A DNA stretch of 64,000 nucleotides, taken from Sphingomonas sp. H160509 (lineage in GTDB: Bacteria; Pseudomonadota; Alphaproteobacteria; Sphingomonadales; Sphingomonadaceae). A program made the position numbers and the translations under genes. The notes below the pieces were generated by a model. The model was not told where the DNA came from. It made no database searches and saw only the letters and a program-made list of their open reading frames with translations. Shown piece after piece: positions 1-17,215 of the stretch (position 1 is its first letter; the number at the start of each line of letters is the position of its first letter). The stretch is taken from the NCBI RefSeq assembly GCF_024124765.2, contig NZ_JAMXSR020000002.1, forward strand, positions 3,492,001 through 3,556,000, read 5' to 3'.

Positions 1-44
1 GATGATCTTTTTGTCACCATGATCCCTGAAAACTGTCGATCAAG

Positions 45-1329
45 TCAGCCGCGCACAACGACGAGCGCCGCGATCGCGTCTGCAGCAGCCTCTGCGCCGT
101 TCTCCCGCGCAACCTGCGCGCCGACCTGCGCGGCCGTCTCGCGCATCCGGTCGGTCAGGATGGCGGTGATCGCAGCACCAGCACGCGCGATCGTGAAGTG
201 CTTCGACGACAGCGTCTTGCCGACGCCGATCGATTGAATGCGATGCCCGTTGTCGTATTGATCGCCCATATGCGGGACGACGAGTTGCGCCTTGCCTGCC
301 CGTAGCGCCTGGCCGGTAGAGCCCGCGCCACCGTGATGGATGATTGCACACGCCCGTGGGCACAGCAGCGAGTGGGGCGCATAGCGGCAGACATGCACGT
401 GTTCGCTCGCCGCTGCCTGATCGTCGCTGCCGGTTAGCAGTATTGCGCGCAGGCCGAGTGCTCGCGCGGTCGAGGCTGCGGTGGCGTAGAAGTCGCCCGG
501 AGCAAACGTTGCGAAGGATCCCAGCGTGAAGACCAGCGGCGGTGGGCCGGCAGCGAGGAACGCCTCTAGCGCGGGTTCTAGCCTTTCGGGCGCCCCGGTA
601 TCGCTGTCGAAGATCGCAAAGCCGGTGACGCGCGCAATGTCCGGCAGGTCAGGCTGGCGCGGTGCGATGGCCGGCGAATAGCAGCACAAGGTCAGGTCGG
701 CGCTCGCGGGCGTCTCGAGCAGCAACGCCTGGGGTGACGGCGGCAAGCCGCGTGCCTTGCGAACCGCATCGACGGGGCGTCCATACCGATGTCGCAGCAC
801 GCCGCGCATGATCCGATACACCGACCGGTTCCAGGCGCGGCCGATCGGCCCGGTTGGTGCGTGGGCCATCATTGCGAAGTCGGGCGTGCGGGGGGGCGCA
901 TAGGCGGAGAAGGTCGCCATCGGCTGGAGCAGGACGTTGACCAGCGGCACACCGCGTGTCTCCGCGACGATCGGCGCGGCGAACACGAACAGTGAGGCGA
1001 CCAGCGCGACTGCCCCCTCCATCGCGTCGTCGAGCGCCGTCGTGCTGTCGGCCAGCCACGGCATCAGGATTCGGTTCATCAGATAGGTCTGATCCGACAT
1101 GATCCGCTTTGCGACCAGGTCGGGCGGCATGCCCAACGTCTCCGTCAGGGCGTCGAACCCGCCGACTATAGCCAAGCCGGTGAGGCCTGCGGCTTCAACC
1201 TTGGCGACGTGGTCGGCCGGTACCGCCAGCACGACCGCGAACCCTCTCGCCTTCAGCGCAAGGCCGATCGCGATGAAGGGGATGCAGGTCGCCGAGCGAG
1301 CCGATCGTGGCGAGGACGATCTTTCGCAT
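45..1329 (-). CDS. GT1-family glycosyltransferase (apparent frameshift)
   Basis: Nucleotide-sugar dependent glycosyltransferase of the GT1 (UGT/MGT) fold, about 427 aa once one indel is corrected. The N-terminus has the family start MRKIVLATIGSLGDLHPF, and the C-terminal donor-binding region has IIHHGGAGSTGQALRAG followed by PHMGDQYDNG. The reading frame breaks at the G run 1278-1281 (one base too many), so the first 16 residues lie in a different frame from the rest. The start at 1329 is chosen because it gives the conserved N-terminus. The acceptor is not visible; a carotenoid glucosyltransferase (CrtX-like) or a lipid or sterol glycosyltransferase is possible. It is oriented like rpoBC but separated by a terminator. 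Confidence 0.8.
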
Positions 1330-1814
1330 CGGCTCGGTGTTGTCCTTCCCGGCCGCTAATTTCGACGGCACCTGCCGCAACCGTACAGCGGGAATGCGAC
1401 TCATTTATTGCGGCGAAATTGCCAACGCCGTGGTGCACGGCATGAAGCCACATGTGCTGGCGGCGAGGGCCGATCTACGGTCAGTTCGGACCACCAGATC
1501 CGCATTTTCCGCGTCATGCCGGACAAGTTCCGGGATCCACGGTCGCGCAAATCGAAAGACGTGTCTTGCAGAACGGGGGACGCCGGACCGCGTCGGTATC
1601 CCTCTCGAGTAAGAGCCGACCCGCAGTTCGACGGCGGCACCTTCTTGTTCTCCCGCGAGGGCGGGAGCCCAGTCTGGATCCCCGCCTTCGCGGGGAAACA
1701 GCTTGCCTTACAGCTGTACCCTCCGAACCCATCAAACCGACCGGGAAATTCTGGACTGAAGCTCTTCAAAAGTTCTGAAGGTCGATCGGTCCTTCTCTGC
1801 ATCTGCGCCCCAAA
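1330..1814. other. Intergenic region without a gene
   Basis: About 485 bases between the glycosyltransferase start and the rpoC terminator. I find no open frame with coding character. It contains one palindromic element (1644-1701), listed separately. The rest shows nothing recognisable; a promoter for the glycosyltransferase presumably lies here but I could not pick a convincing one. Confidence 0.5.
1644..1701. repeat. REP-like paired-hairpin element, family G copy 1
   Basis: Two GC-rich hairpins (CTCCCGCGAGGGCGGGAG and CCCCGCCTTCGCGGGG) separated by a short CCAGTCTGGAT linker and bounded by CTTGTTC and AAACAG. The element at 29895-29953 is almost the same sequence in inverse orientation, so this is a dispersed repeat and not a one-off hairpin. 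Confidence 0.75.
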
Positions 1815-1860
1815 ACGAATAAGGCCGCCGCCCGGTGTTCCGGACGGCGGCCTTATTCTT
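1815..1860 (-). terminator. Rho-independent terminator after rpoC
   Basis: Perfect inverted repeat AATAAGGCCGCCG (1818-1830) and CGGCGGCCTTATT (1845-1857), with further CCGG pairing in the loop. On the minus strand it is followed by CGTTTTG. It starts about 35 bases past the rpoC stop and should end the rpoBC transcript. Confidence 0.8.
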
Positions 1861-1891
1861 AGTCAGCGCGGAAGGCGTCTGACGAAACCGA

Positions 1892-6180
<4,289 letters not shown>

Positions 6181-6193
6181 TTTATTCTCCATT

Positions 6194-6301
6194 CCCCTTC
6201 CGCATGGCGGGAGGGGCTAGGGGGAGGGGATGTCGTAGCCTCTCGGGGGTGGCGCCTGCGGGGACAGGCCCTCCCCGACCCCTCCCGCAAGGCGGGAGGG
6301 G
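6194..6301. repeat. REP-like paired-hairpin element, family A, between rpoB and rpoC
   Basis: Left hairpin CCCCTTCCGCATGGCGGG..GGGG (6194-6216) and right hairpin CCCCTCCCGCAAGGCGGG..GGGG (6279-6301), with C-rich and G-rich stretches between. It matches the elements at 40381, 48187 and 49158. It fills most of the rpoB-rpoC spacer, so it is transcribed inside the rpoBC mRNA and could form two stable stem-loops. Confidence 0.8.
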
Positions 6302-6313
6302 AGGAGTTGAGGC

Positions 6314-10470
<4,157 letters not shown>

Positions 10471-10502
10471 AGGTTTATTTTGCCTCGTCAGCCGAAAATT
10501 CG

Positions 10503-10522
10503 TGCTCGGGAACCCCCGAGCG
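10503..10522. other. Small hairpin in the rpoB leader
   Basis: GCTCGGG and CCCGAGC arms separated by four bases, about 35 bases upstream of the rpoB start. On the minus strand the hairpin is followed by ACGAATTTTC. It lies between the candidate attenuator and the rpoB start and could be part of a leader structure. No function is shown. Confidence 0.4.
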
Positions 10523-10538
10523 GGACGCACGTTCACGC

Positions 10539-10572
10539 AAAAAGGCCGCGCGCATCAGGTGCGGCGGCTTTC
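10539..10572 (-). terminator. Terminator-like hairpin upstream of rpoB (candidate attenuator)
   Basis: On the minus strand the sequence reads AAAGCCGCCGCACC, a short loop, GCGCGGCC and then a TTTTT tract. It is a GC-rich imperfect stem with a U tail, as in factor-independent terminators. It sits about 80 bases downstream of the candidate rpoB promoter and 70 bases before the rpoB start. No minus-strand gene ends upstream of it, so it would act as an attenuator in the rpoB leader and not as the end of another operon. Confidence 0.5.
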
Positions 10573-10653
10573 AGCGTATGAAACCTCGGTATCCAATACG
10601 ATCGACACGCTGCGCGACGGCATGTCATTTCCCGGATGCTGTGGTGAGATGCG

Positions 10654-10682
10654 GATATAGGCGTGGCACGGCGTTATGTCAA
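10654..10682 (-). promoter_or_regulatory. Sigma-70 type promoter for rpoBC
   Basis: On the minus strand a perfect -35 hexamer TTGACA (10682-10677) is followed by exactly 17 bases and then TATATC (10659-10654), four of six matches to TATAAT. The transcript would start near 10646 and give rpoB a leader of about 175 nt. Confidence 0.65.
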
Positions 10683-10834
10683 AGGGGCCCGCGTCAAACG
10701 GTCGTTTCAACACGGCCGCACTGCCGGAAATACTATAGATACCAGGTGCTGGCCGACGCTATCTGCATCCCTGACACGATGTAACGCGTATTTCCAGTAT
10801 CACCGGGTGGCCCTCGCAAGGAGTAGGCGGCGTC

Positions 10835-11317
10835 ATGAACGACAGGATCGCAGTGCGGACAGTATCCGACCAGGATCGCGCGAACTGGACACGGCTGATC
10901 GACGATCACGAGAAGATCGCGGGGCAGTGCGCCGACCTCGTCCTGCTCGCGCGGCAGCCGAGCACCCAGAGCGCGCTCGCCTCGCGCAAGTTGATCGAAC
11001 TGGCAGTGACCGTCGCCGACCACCTCGGCGTCGAGGACGAGGTCATCGATCGCACCGTCGTGGCGATGGAGGCGCATTGCTCGGCCGATACCATCGCGAT
11101 GATGGAAGAGGACCTCGACATCCTCCGCTCGGACTGGAAGGCGTTCATCGGCCGCTGGCTGCCGACGATCTCGCCGAAGGACTGGGCCGCGTTCGGCGTG
11201 CAGGCGGAGTCGATGCTCGATCGCTTGTCGCATCAGGTGAAGCTGGAGACTGAGTTGCTGTACGATCATGCGCTGCGTGATGGCGTCGTGCGCCCGGGTG
11301 GGCTGGTGCTGCACTGA
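10835..11317 (+). CDS. Hemerythrin HHE domain-like protein
   Basis: 160-aa soluble protein that looks like a four-helix hemerythrin-like domain. Metal-ligand type motifs are spaced along it: DDHEKIAGQ near residue 28, ADHLGVEDEVID near 60, a second acidic helix EAHCSADTIAMMEEDLD, and SHQVKLETELLYDH near the C-terminus. Members bind a di-iron centre and sense or store oxygen or nitric oxide; the role here is unknown. ATG at 10835 has AAGGAG at a good distance. It is divergent from rpoB. The fold assignment rests on motif spacing, so I hold it at moderate confidence. Confidence 0.65.
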   Translation: MNDRIAVRTVSDQDRANWTRLIDDHEKIAGQCADLVLLARQPSTQSALASRKLIELAVTVADHLGVEDEVIDRTVVAMEAHCSADTIAMMEEDLDILRSDWKAFIGRWLPTISPKDWAAFGVQAESMLDRLSHQVKLETELLYDHALRDGVVRPGGLVLH

Positions 11318-11340
11318 TTGGTGGCGATGAATTGGATCGA

Positions 11341-11466
11341 TCCTCCCCCCGCCAGGGGGAGGTGGCTGGCACTCGCCAGACGGAGGGAGGAGGTAAGAGC
11401 AACGATTGTTGCGTGTTCCTCCCCCCTCCGTCACCTTCGGTGCCACCTCCCCCTGGCGGAGGAGGA
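11341..11466. repeat. REP-like paired-hairpin element, family E copy 1
   Basis: Outer arms TCCTCCCCCCGCCAGGGGGA and CCACCTCCCCCTGGCGGAGG form inverted terminal repeats. Inner blocks GACGGAGG and CCTCCGTC also pair. The copy at 17085-17208 shares this architecture. It lies between the 3' ends of two convergent genes. Confidence 0.75.
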
Positions 11467-11477
11467 CCGGAAGAGCG

Positions 11478-12225
11478 CTAGCGCCGCTTCTTCTTTGAAG
11501 GCACGACCACCACCGGCGCCACCGGCACTGGCGGTTGCACCGTAACTTTCACCACCAACGGCAACACCCCCGGATCCGCCGGATACTCCCGCCGAGCCCG
11601 CGCAAACACGAACCGGGCCTTCGCCGCCCCCGGCGCACTCTCGCTCGCGCCGACCCAGCGCCAGTGCCACGGCTCCCACTTCACATGCTGCTTGTTCCCA
11701 CCGGGAAAGCTCTGCTCGAACCCGAACCGCGGGGCGTTCAGCCGCAGCCAGCGCGCAGCAGGCGTAGCCGCCATGCATGCCTCCGCATCGGGACACCCGT
11801 TCGCCGGTCGCACGGCGAAATCCAGCGCATAGCCGGTGGAGTGCTCGCTATACCCCGGCGGGGCGACCGAGATCGCGCGGTCCGCCGGGCTGCTCGTTTC
11901 GCCGCGACAGAAGACGCTGCGCTGGCGCGCGATCGAGCGCTGGCACGACAGCGCACGAAGCTGACCCATCACCGAAGGATCGCCCTGCGCCGCCGCGAAC
12001 AGCCGCAACAGGTCGGGCAATATGTCGGCGCGTACCACGCAAGGATTGCCGACCGAATACGCCGACGGCAGCGTCACCAGCTCGGTCTCGGGCGCATCGC
12101 CATACGGCAGATGCCCGAACGCACGGCCGTCGGGTGCGATCGCCGCGCTCTGTCCCTCGCACAATTGTGCTTCCGCGATCGTGGGGGGCGAAGAGGAGCG
12201 CGAGGGCCAGCGTGCGGTGCAACAT
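11478..12225 (-). CDS. M15-family (D-Ala-D-Ala carboxypeptidase-like) secreted peptidase (apparent frameshift)
   Basis: About 248 aa after correction. The signal peptide MLHRTLALALLFAPTIAEA is followed by a domain with zinc-peptidase motifs of the VanY/M15 family: SEHSTGYALDFAV (His and Asp ligands) and WEPWHWRWVG (the WHxxW-like catalytic end). It probably trims peptidoglycan peptides in the periplasm. The signal peptide and the mature part are in different frames, broken at the six-G run 12183-12188 where five are expected. The start at 12225 is chosen for the signal peptide. The gene is divergent, 48 bp apart, from the pseudouridine synthase gene. The C-terminus is Pro/Val-rich and ends in KKKRR. 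Confidence 0.75.
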
Positions 12226-12273
12226 CGACGCGGGCTCTGGCACGCAGGCGCTAATGATGGCAAGGGCGGCGCC

Positions 12274-12990
12274 ATGCATGGTGAACGCGTACTCTTCCTC
12301 GACGGCGAGGCCCTGGTGATCGACAAGCCCGCAGGGCTGCCGGTCGATCCGCCCCGCGATGGCTCGCTGAGCCTCGAAAATCATCTGGAAAGCCTGAAGT
12401 TCGGCTTCCAGCGGTGGCCAAAGGCGGTGCACCGGCTCGATCGCGACACAAGCGGCTGCCTGCTCCTGTCGCGTAACCCCAAGGCACATGCCCGGTTGCA
12501 GCAGGCGTTCGAGCAGGGTCTCGTCTCAAAGCGCTACGTCGCGCTGCTCGACGGCGTGGTCGAGGGGACGTCCGGCCTGATCGAGATGGCGCTCGGCAAG
12601 GTCAGCACGGCCGAGACCGGCTGGCGGATGGTCGAGGATCCTGAGGGCAAGAAGTCGCGTACCAACTGGCGCGTGCTGGAGATCAGGGACGGCCGCTCGC
12701 TGGTCGAGTTCCTGCCCGAGACCGGCCGCACGCACCAGATTCGCGTCCACGCCGCGAGCGGCCTCGGCGCACCGGTGGTCGGCGATGGCGTCTACGGCAA
12801 GGCGGACGGGCTCGGCATGATGCTCCACGCGCAACGCCTGATCGTGCCGCGCCCAGGCAAGCCCGACGTGCTCGCCGAAGCGCCGTTGCCCGAGCGGTTC
12901 GCCAAGGCTGGTTTTGCCGACGAGGCGACTCTGGTTGCCAATGCCGCACCGGTTGCCGAAGTTACGACGCTCGACTCTACCGACGACTGA
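12274..12990 (+). CDS. RluA-family pseudouridine synthase
   Basis: 238-aa RNA pseudouridine synthase. The catalytic motif is HRLDRDTSGCLLLS (Asp in RLD), and downstream are the RluA-type ETGRTHQIRVH and GDGVYG motifs. There is no S4 domain, so it resembles the short RluA/TruC-like group; the target rRNA or tRNA position cannot be told from the sequence. ATG at 12274 starts MHGERVLFLDGEALVIDKPAG, with the expected family spacing to the catalytic motif. It is followed after 22 bp by arfB in the same direction. Confidence 0.85.
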   Translation: MHGERVLFLDGEALVIDKPAGLPVDPPRDGSLSLENHLESLKFGFQRWPKAVHRLDRDTSGCLLLSRNPKAHARLQQAFEQGLVSKRYVALLDGVVEGTSGLIEMALGKVSTAETGWRMVEDPEGKKSRTNWRVLEIRDGRSLVEFLPETGRTHQIRVHAASGLGAPVVGDGVYGKADGLGMMLHAQRLIVPRPGKPDVLAEAPLPERFAKAGFADEATLVANAAPVAEVTTLDSTDD

Positions 12991-13012
12991 GCGGGCTGAG
13001 GGCAGGGGGCTG

Positions 13013-13438
13013 ATGGTCGCGATCCCGATCACCCGATCGATCTCGATCGACGACAGCGAACTGATCGAGAGTACCACGCGCTCGGGTGGTCCGGGCGGTC
13101 AGCACGTCAACACCACCGACAGCGCGGTGATCCTGCGGTTCGACGTCGGCCTTTCGCCCGGCCTGCCGCTGGCGGTGAAGAACCGCATCGCGGTGCTGGC
13201 CGGTTCGCGCCTCACGCGCGACGGCGTTCTGGTGCTGCGCAGCGAAGGCTCGCGGTCGCAACTGCTCAACCGCCAGGAAGTCCGCGAGCGGCTGGTGGCG
13301 CTGATCAAGGAAGCGACGATCGTCCCCAAGGCACGCCGCGCGACCAAGCCATCCAAGGCGGCCAAGGCGCGGCGGGTCGATACGAAGAAGGTGCGCAGCG
13401 GGGTCAAGGCGGGGCGCGGCAAGGTCCGCGACGACTGA
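13013..13438 (+). CDS. arfB: Peptidyl-tRNA hydrolase ArfB (rescue of stalled ribosomes)
   Basis: 141-aa release-factor-like hydrolase that frees peptides from ribosomes stalled without a stop codon. The GGQ motif is present as SGGPGGQHVNTTDSAV near residue 28, and the C-terminal tail is basic (KARRATKPSKAAKARR, KKVRSGVKAGRGK), as needed to fill the empty mRNA channel. The length matches the E. coli YaeJ family (about 140 aa). The ATG at 13013 is preferred over upstream in-frame starts because it gives the family length. Confidence 0.88.
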   Translation: MVAIPITRSISIDDSELIESTTRSGGPGGQHVNTTDSAVILRFDVGLSPGLPLAVKNRIAVLAGSRLTRDGVLVLRSEGSRSQLLNRQEVRERLVALIKEATIVPKARRATKPSKAAKARRVDTKKVRSGVKAGRGKVRDD

Positions 13439-13470
13439 GCGATTCATGATCAAGTGCCATCCCTCCGCCC

Positions 13471-13555
13471 CGTCACCTCAGCGAAAGCTGGGGTATCCTT
13501 GAGGAACGGACAGCGGCCGCCAACATGGAGACCCCCAGCTTTCGCTGGGGTGACG
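13471..13555. repeat. Palindromic element, family H
   Basis: 85-bp element with terminal inverted repeats CGTCACCTCAGCGAAAGCTG and CAGCTTTCGCTGGGGTGACG around a short unpaired centre. It is the same paired-hairpin design as the other elements, but I see only one copy of this sequence family in the window. It lies between arfB and the methionine sulfoxide reductase gene. Confidence 0.65.
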
Positions 13556-13604
13556 GATTTTGGAGCGTGCTAGTTCCATCAAGAAGCCGACCAAGGAAGA
13601 CACC

Positions 13605-14087
13605 ATGTACCAGTTCGATATCTCCGCCGGCACCAAGGCCGATCTCTACCGCGACCTGCTCGCCGCACTCGACGCGCTGACCGCGGACGAGACCGATCCG
13701 ATCGCCAACATGGCCAACGCCGCTGCGCTCGTGTGGGAATATCTCCCCGACCTCAACTGGGCCGGGTTCTACCGTTTAGTCGAAGGCGAACTCGTGCTCG
13801 GCCCGTTCCAGGGCAAGGTCGCCTGCATCCGCATCCCGGTCGGCAAGGGCGTCTGCGGGGCCGCCGCCGCGACGCTGAAGACGCAACTGGTCGAGGACGT
13901 CCACGCCTTCCCCGGCCACATCGCGTGCGATGCCGCCAGCCGGTCCGAACTGGTGGTGCCGGTGACGAAGGACGGCATCCTGATCGCAGTGCTCGACCTC
14001 GACAGCCCCGAACCCGCGCGGTTCGATGCCGAGGACGCGGCGGGGTGCGAGGCGTTGGCGGCATTGCTCGCCGATCGGCTGATCTAA
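13605..14087 (+). CDS. msrC: Free methionine-(R)-sulfoxide reductase (GAF domain)
   Basis: 160-aa GAF-domain enzyme that reduces free methionine-R-sulfoxide, an antioxidant repair reaction. The three conserved cysteines are visible: VACIRIPVGKGVCGAAAAT (first two) and FPGHIACDAASRSELVVPV (third). NWAGFYR and LGPFQGKVA match the family signature. ATG at 13605 has AAGGA nine bases upstream; an in-frame TTG 45 bases earlier is less likely. No operon partner is evident. Confidence 0.88.
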   Translation: MYQFDISAGTKADLYRDLLAALDALTADETDPIANMANAAALVWEYLPDLNWAGFYRLVEGELVLGPFQGKVACIRIPVGKGVCGAAAATLKTQLVEDVHAFPGHIACDAASRSELVVPVTKDGILIAVLDLDSPEPARFDAEDAAGCEALAALLADRLI

Positions 14088-14213
14088 GACCGGTCCGACG
14101 CGCCCCGTTTCGGGACAGCACGCCTTCTGGCGACTCCGCCGCGCACTTGGTAAGCAACGCGTTAAGATATCCGGCGTTTGCGCTGGATCGGGTGGCAAAC
14201 CAGGGAGACGGAC

Positions 14214-15345
14214 ATGCGGAGGCTTTTGATCGCGAGCGCGGGGCTGGTGTTGGCAGGCGGTGTCGCGGACGCGCAACGTCCCGGCGCAAGCTATCCCGCG
14301 CCTGGGACCGCCCCCCGGCGCTGGGATGCAGGCGCCGATGGCCCGTCCCGGCCGTCCCGGGCCGATTGCCGCGCAGACGCCTGTCGTGCAGGCGCCGACC
14401 CGACCGGTCGTTGCGCCGCGGTCTGCACGCTGGGGCAGCAAGATCGGCGGGCGCTGGTGGGCAGGTGCCAACGCCCCCGGTGGCTGGGCCGGCTATCGCC
14501 GTCCGCATCGCGGCTGGGCCGTACCCGCCTATTGGAACGCACCGCGCTTCTACGTCGGCGACTGGTCGAATTACGGTCTCGCGCAGCCGCCGCAGGGCTA
14601 TAATTGGACGCGCTACTACGACGACGCCGTGCTGATCGACGCGCGCGGGTCGGTCTACGATACGACAAGCCACATCGACTGGGATCGTGCCGGCGGTGGC
14701 GGCTATGTCGCAGCCGATCCACGCGCCTATGCGCGCAACGACAATGTCTATGCGAGTCCGAGCGACCGCGGCTACGTCCAGCCCTACGCAGATCGTCCGG
14801 CGCCGCGCCGTGACACGGGTCTGGGTGGCGCCGTGATTGGCGCGGTCGCGGGCGGCGCCGCCGGCAACGTCATCGGTGGTCGTGGCAATCGACTCGGCGG
14901 GACGTTGATCGGTGCAGGAGTCGGTGCTGCGACCGGCTATGCGATCGACAAGGCCGAGGATCGCGGTCGCCGAGCACCGCCGCCACCGGTTCGGGGTTAT
15001 GGCGCCGGCTATGCATCGCCGCCGGCCTATGCAGCGGGTGCGGACGATTATGCCCCCGATTATGCCCCGGACTATGCCGCGCCGTCCTATGCGGCCGACT
15101 ACCCGCCGCCACGGCCGTCCTATGATGCCGGATACCCGCAATCCGGTCGTTATACCGTGGCACCGGGCGGCACTTGGACATCGCCCGACGGCGTTACGAC
15201 GGTGACGACGACCAGTGGCCAGGCGTATCCTGCCGGTTCGACCACCGTGATCGTGCAATCCGTGCCGGTGACCACGACGACCACCACGACCGAATATTAC
15301 GACACCGTGTCCCGTCCGCGCAGGACGGTGCGTCGGCGGCGCTGA
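14214..15345 (+). CDS. RcnB-like and glycine-zipper envelope protein (apparent frameshift)
   Basis: About 376 aa after correction. A signal peptide (MRRLLIASAGLVLAGGVADA) is followed by a Pro-rich linker, an RcnB-type segment (NWTRYYDDAVLIDARGSVYD), a glycine zipper (GAVIGAVAGGAAGNVIGG) as in outer-membrane 17-kDa antigen-like proteins, and Tyr/Pro-rich and Thr-rich repeats. The basic tail ends RRTVRRRR. RcnB proteins are periplasmic and linked to nickel or cobalt homeostasis, but this family is widespread in sphingomonads without proven function. The frame breaks at the six-C run 14311-14316, just after the signal peptide. GGGAG precedes the ATG. Confidence 0.7.
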
Positions 15346-15363
15346 CCTGCGGCTTGGAAGCCC

Positions 15364-16787
15364 TCAGCCGAGCATGCCTGCATAGGTTTGCGGCGGCTGG
15401 GGCAGCATGACGCGTGCAGCAGTGCCACTGACGACGACGAGAGCGAGCGCGCTGGCGCCGACCGCAAGGATCTTTCGCGGCGGCGCGCGATCGGCGAGCA
15501 GCACGACCGCCACTGCGGTCGAGATCATCGGCCACAGGTGATAGCGCAGGTCCGACGCGATGCTCAGGACCGCGAAGCTCGCCTCGAGCGCCAGCGCGGA
15601 CACGAGCAGCGCAGTGGCAAGATCGCGGACCGGATCGCGCGGACGCGACAGGCTCACAGCAAGCGCGGTGATCGCGACGACGATCCAGGCGATCGGCCAG
15701 CCGAGCGGCGTCTCGACGACGGCCGCAGTCAGCGCCTCCCACGCGCGCGCCGGCGCCGGGATTGGCGAGCCCGAGCGTATTCGGCTCGGACGCGGCAGGC
15801 GGTGCTGCGCTCGGCCAGTGGAACGGGACCAGCCACCGGTCGGTCGAGTTCAGGTGCGCGAGACGGTGTCCGGCATAGGCGATCGGATGATGCAGCTCCG
15901 CCGACGCCAGCGTGACGTACAGCGTCGCGGTCGGCAACGCGCGCAGCCGCGCCATCGTCGTCCCGCAATGCGCTTCGTCGCCGAGCGGATCCCAAAAGAA
16001 CGGTTTCGCGCAACCGCGGGCGATAACGGTCGCAGCCTCTGACTGCGTGAGGCCGGTGGTGTAGCTGAGTCGGGACACGCGCGGCTATGCCAGCGAGGTC
16101 GTAGAGCGCCTGGGTCGCCTCGACGCCGCTGGGTTGCGCGCGGAGCAGGCGGTGGTTCACGACAGGCGCGACGCCGAGCACGAGCACCACCGCGATAAGG
16201 GCGGTTGCAAGCTTTGCTACAGGGTGAGTTGGGCGCGGGACGAGCGTGACGAGCAGGGGGACGACGATGAAGACGGCGTTCGCGCGGATCAGCACGGCGT
16301 AGGCGAACAGCAGCGCGACCGGCACCAACATCACGCCGGGCAGCGGACGGCGCGAAAGCCGCCACCAGCCGATAATCCCGACTGCCGCGAGCAGCGCACC
16401 GGCGAGTTGCGCGTCCTTCAGAACGACGCCCTGCCAGCCGAGGAAAGGCGGCAGCAGGCCGATCGCGAGGATGGCGATGGCGCTACGCGAACGCCTGACC
16501 CGGCCTAACGCGGCCGCGATCATGCCAAGGCCCAGCCAGTAGGTGCCGAGTTGCAGGGCCAGCATCGGCGTCGCACCGGGGCCGAATGCCGTGAGCAGCG
16601 CCCAGACGCGCGCCATCGCCGGCGGGTGCCAGTCGTCGTACACGTCCGACAGGACCTGCCGGTATTGCGCGACGGTGTCGTACATCGCCGTGCCCGGCCA
16701 GAACAGCGCGAGCGATGCGATGCACAGCGCGGCTGCGGCTATGGCGATGTAGCGCTGTTGGGTTCGAGCGGCAGGTTCGATCGACAT
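15364..16787 (-). CDS. Polytopic membrane protein, GT-C glycosyltransferase-like (two apparent frameshifts)
   Basis: About 473 aa after correction, with roughly ten hydrophobic segments spread over three reading frames. Near the N-terminus WPGTAMYDTVAQYRQVLSD and DDWHPPAMARVW resemble the first periplasmic loop of dolichyl-phosphate-mannose-type (GT-C) membrane glycosyltransferases, but no family motif is decisive. The frame breaks near 16075-16085 (after AGIAARV) and near 15755-15760 (extra G in LANPAPARAW), both one-base insertions. The start at 16787 (MSIEPAAR) or 16802 cannot be separated. It ends just before, and converges on, the RcnB-like gene. Confidence 0.6.
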
Positions 16788-16978
16788 TCGCGGGTCCTGC
16801 ACGTTGAGGTCTTAGCCGCGAGATCCTTCCAGCCGGACCTGATGGCTGGCGCGACCTTTCGGTGCGTCATGCGCGGCGGTCAAGAGAGATAGGGCCGAAA
16901 CGGGATGGTTTGCCCGGATCGGTCGGTCGGCCGGATATCGCTGGTACAGGGCCGCTAGCATCCCTGCCATCACACGTC

Positions 16979-17058
16979 GTCATCCTGACGAAAGTCAGAA
17001 TCCAGAGTTACAACGGGCTGCGGGCGGTATCCTGGATCCTAACTTTCGTCAGGATGAC
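16979..17058. repeat. 80-bp palindromic element, family I copy 1
   Basis: Terminal inverted repeats GTCATCCTGACGAAAGTCAG and CTAACTTTCGTCAGGATGAC, extended inward by ATCCAGAGTTA and TATCCTGGAT. It is exactly the same length as the copy at 57715-57794 and shares its termini, differing in the centre and at a few arm positions. Confidence 0.8.
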
Positions 17059-17084
17059 GGAAAAGCGCGGCGTACCAACCTCAA

Positions 17085-17208
17085 ATCCTCCCCCGCCAGG
17101 GGGAGGTGGCGCCGAAGGCGGCGGAGGGGGAGGGCACGGAACAGCTGTGTCTCTTACCTCCCCCTCCGTCAGGCTAACGCCTGCCGCCTCCCCCTGGCGG
17201 GGGAGGAT
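17085..17208. repeat. REP-like paired-hairpin element, family E copy 2
   Basis: Outer arms ATCCTCCCCCGCCAGGGGGA and CCCCCTGGCGGGGGAGGAT, inner arms GGCGGAGGGGGAGG and CCTCCCCCTCCGTC. It has the same plan as 11341-11466. It lies immediately downstream of the lpdA stop on the lpdA strand and could protect or terminate that transcript, although no U tract follows. Confidence 0.75.
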
Positions 17209-17215
17209 CGCAAGG

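Larger units (their letters stand above)
16803..17215. other. Intergenic region with two palindromic elements
   Basis: About 410 bases between the membrane protein start and the lpdA stop. It contains two elements of different families (16979-17058 and 17085-17208), only 26 bp apart, and no credible gene. Neither element looks like a simple U-tailed terminator. Confidence 0.5.

Noticed and set aside
45..1329. Glycosyltransferase as a degraded pseudogene
   Set aside because: Only one homopolymer indel separates two fully conserved parts, and the same kind of indel affects essential genes nearby.
11341..17208. Palindromic elements as ordinary terminators
   Set aside because: They consist of two hairpins, recur as families in both orientations and lack U tracts. 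Only the single stems at 1815, 32434 and 57816 fit terminators.
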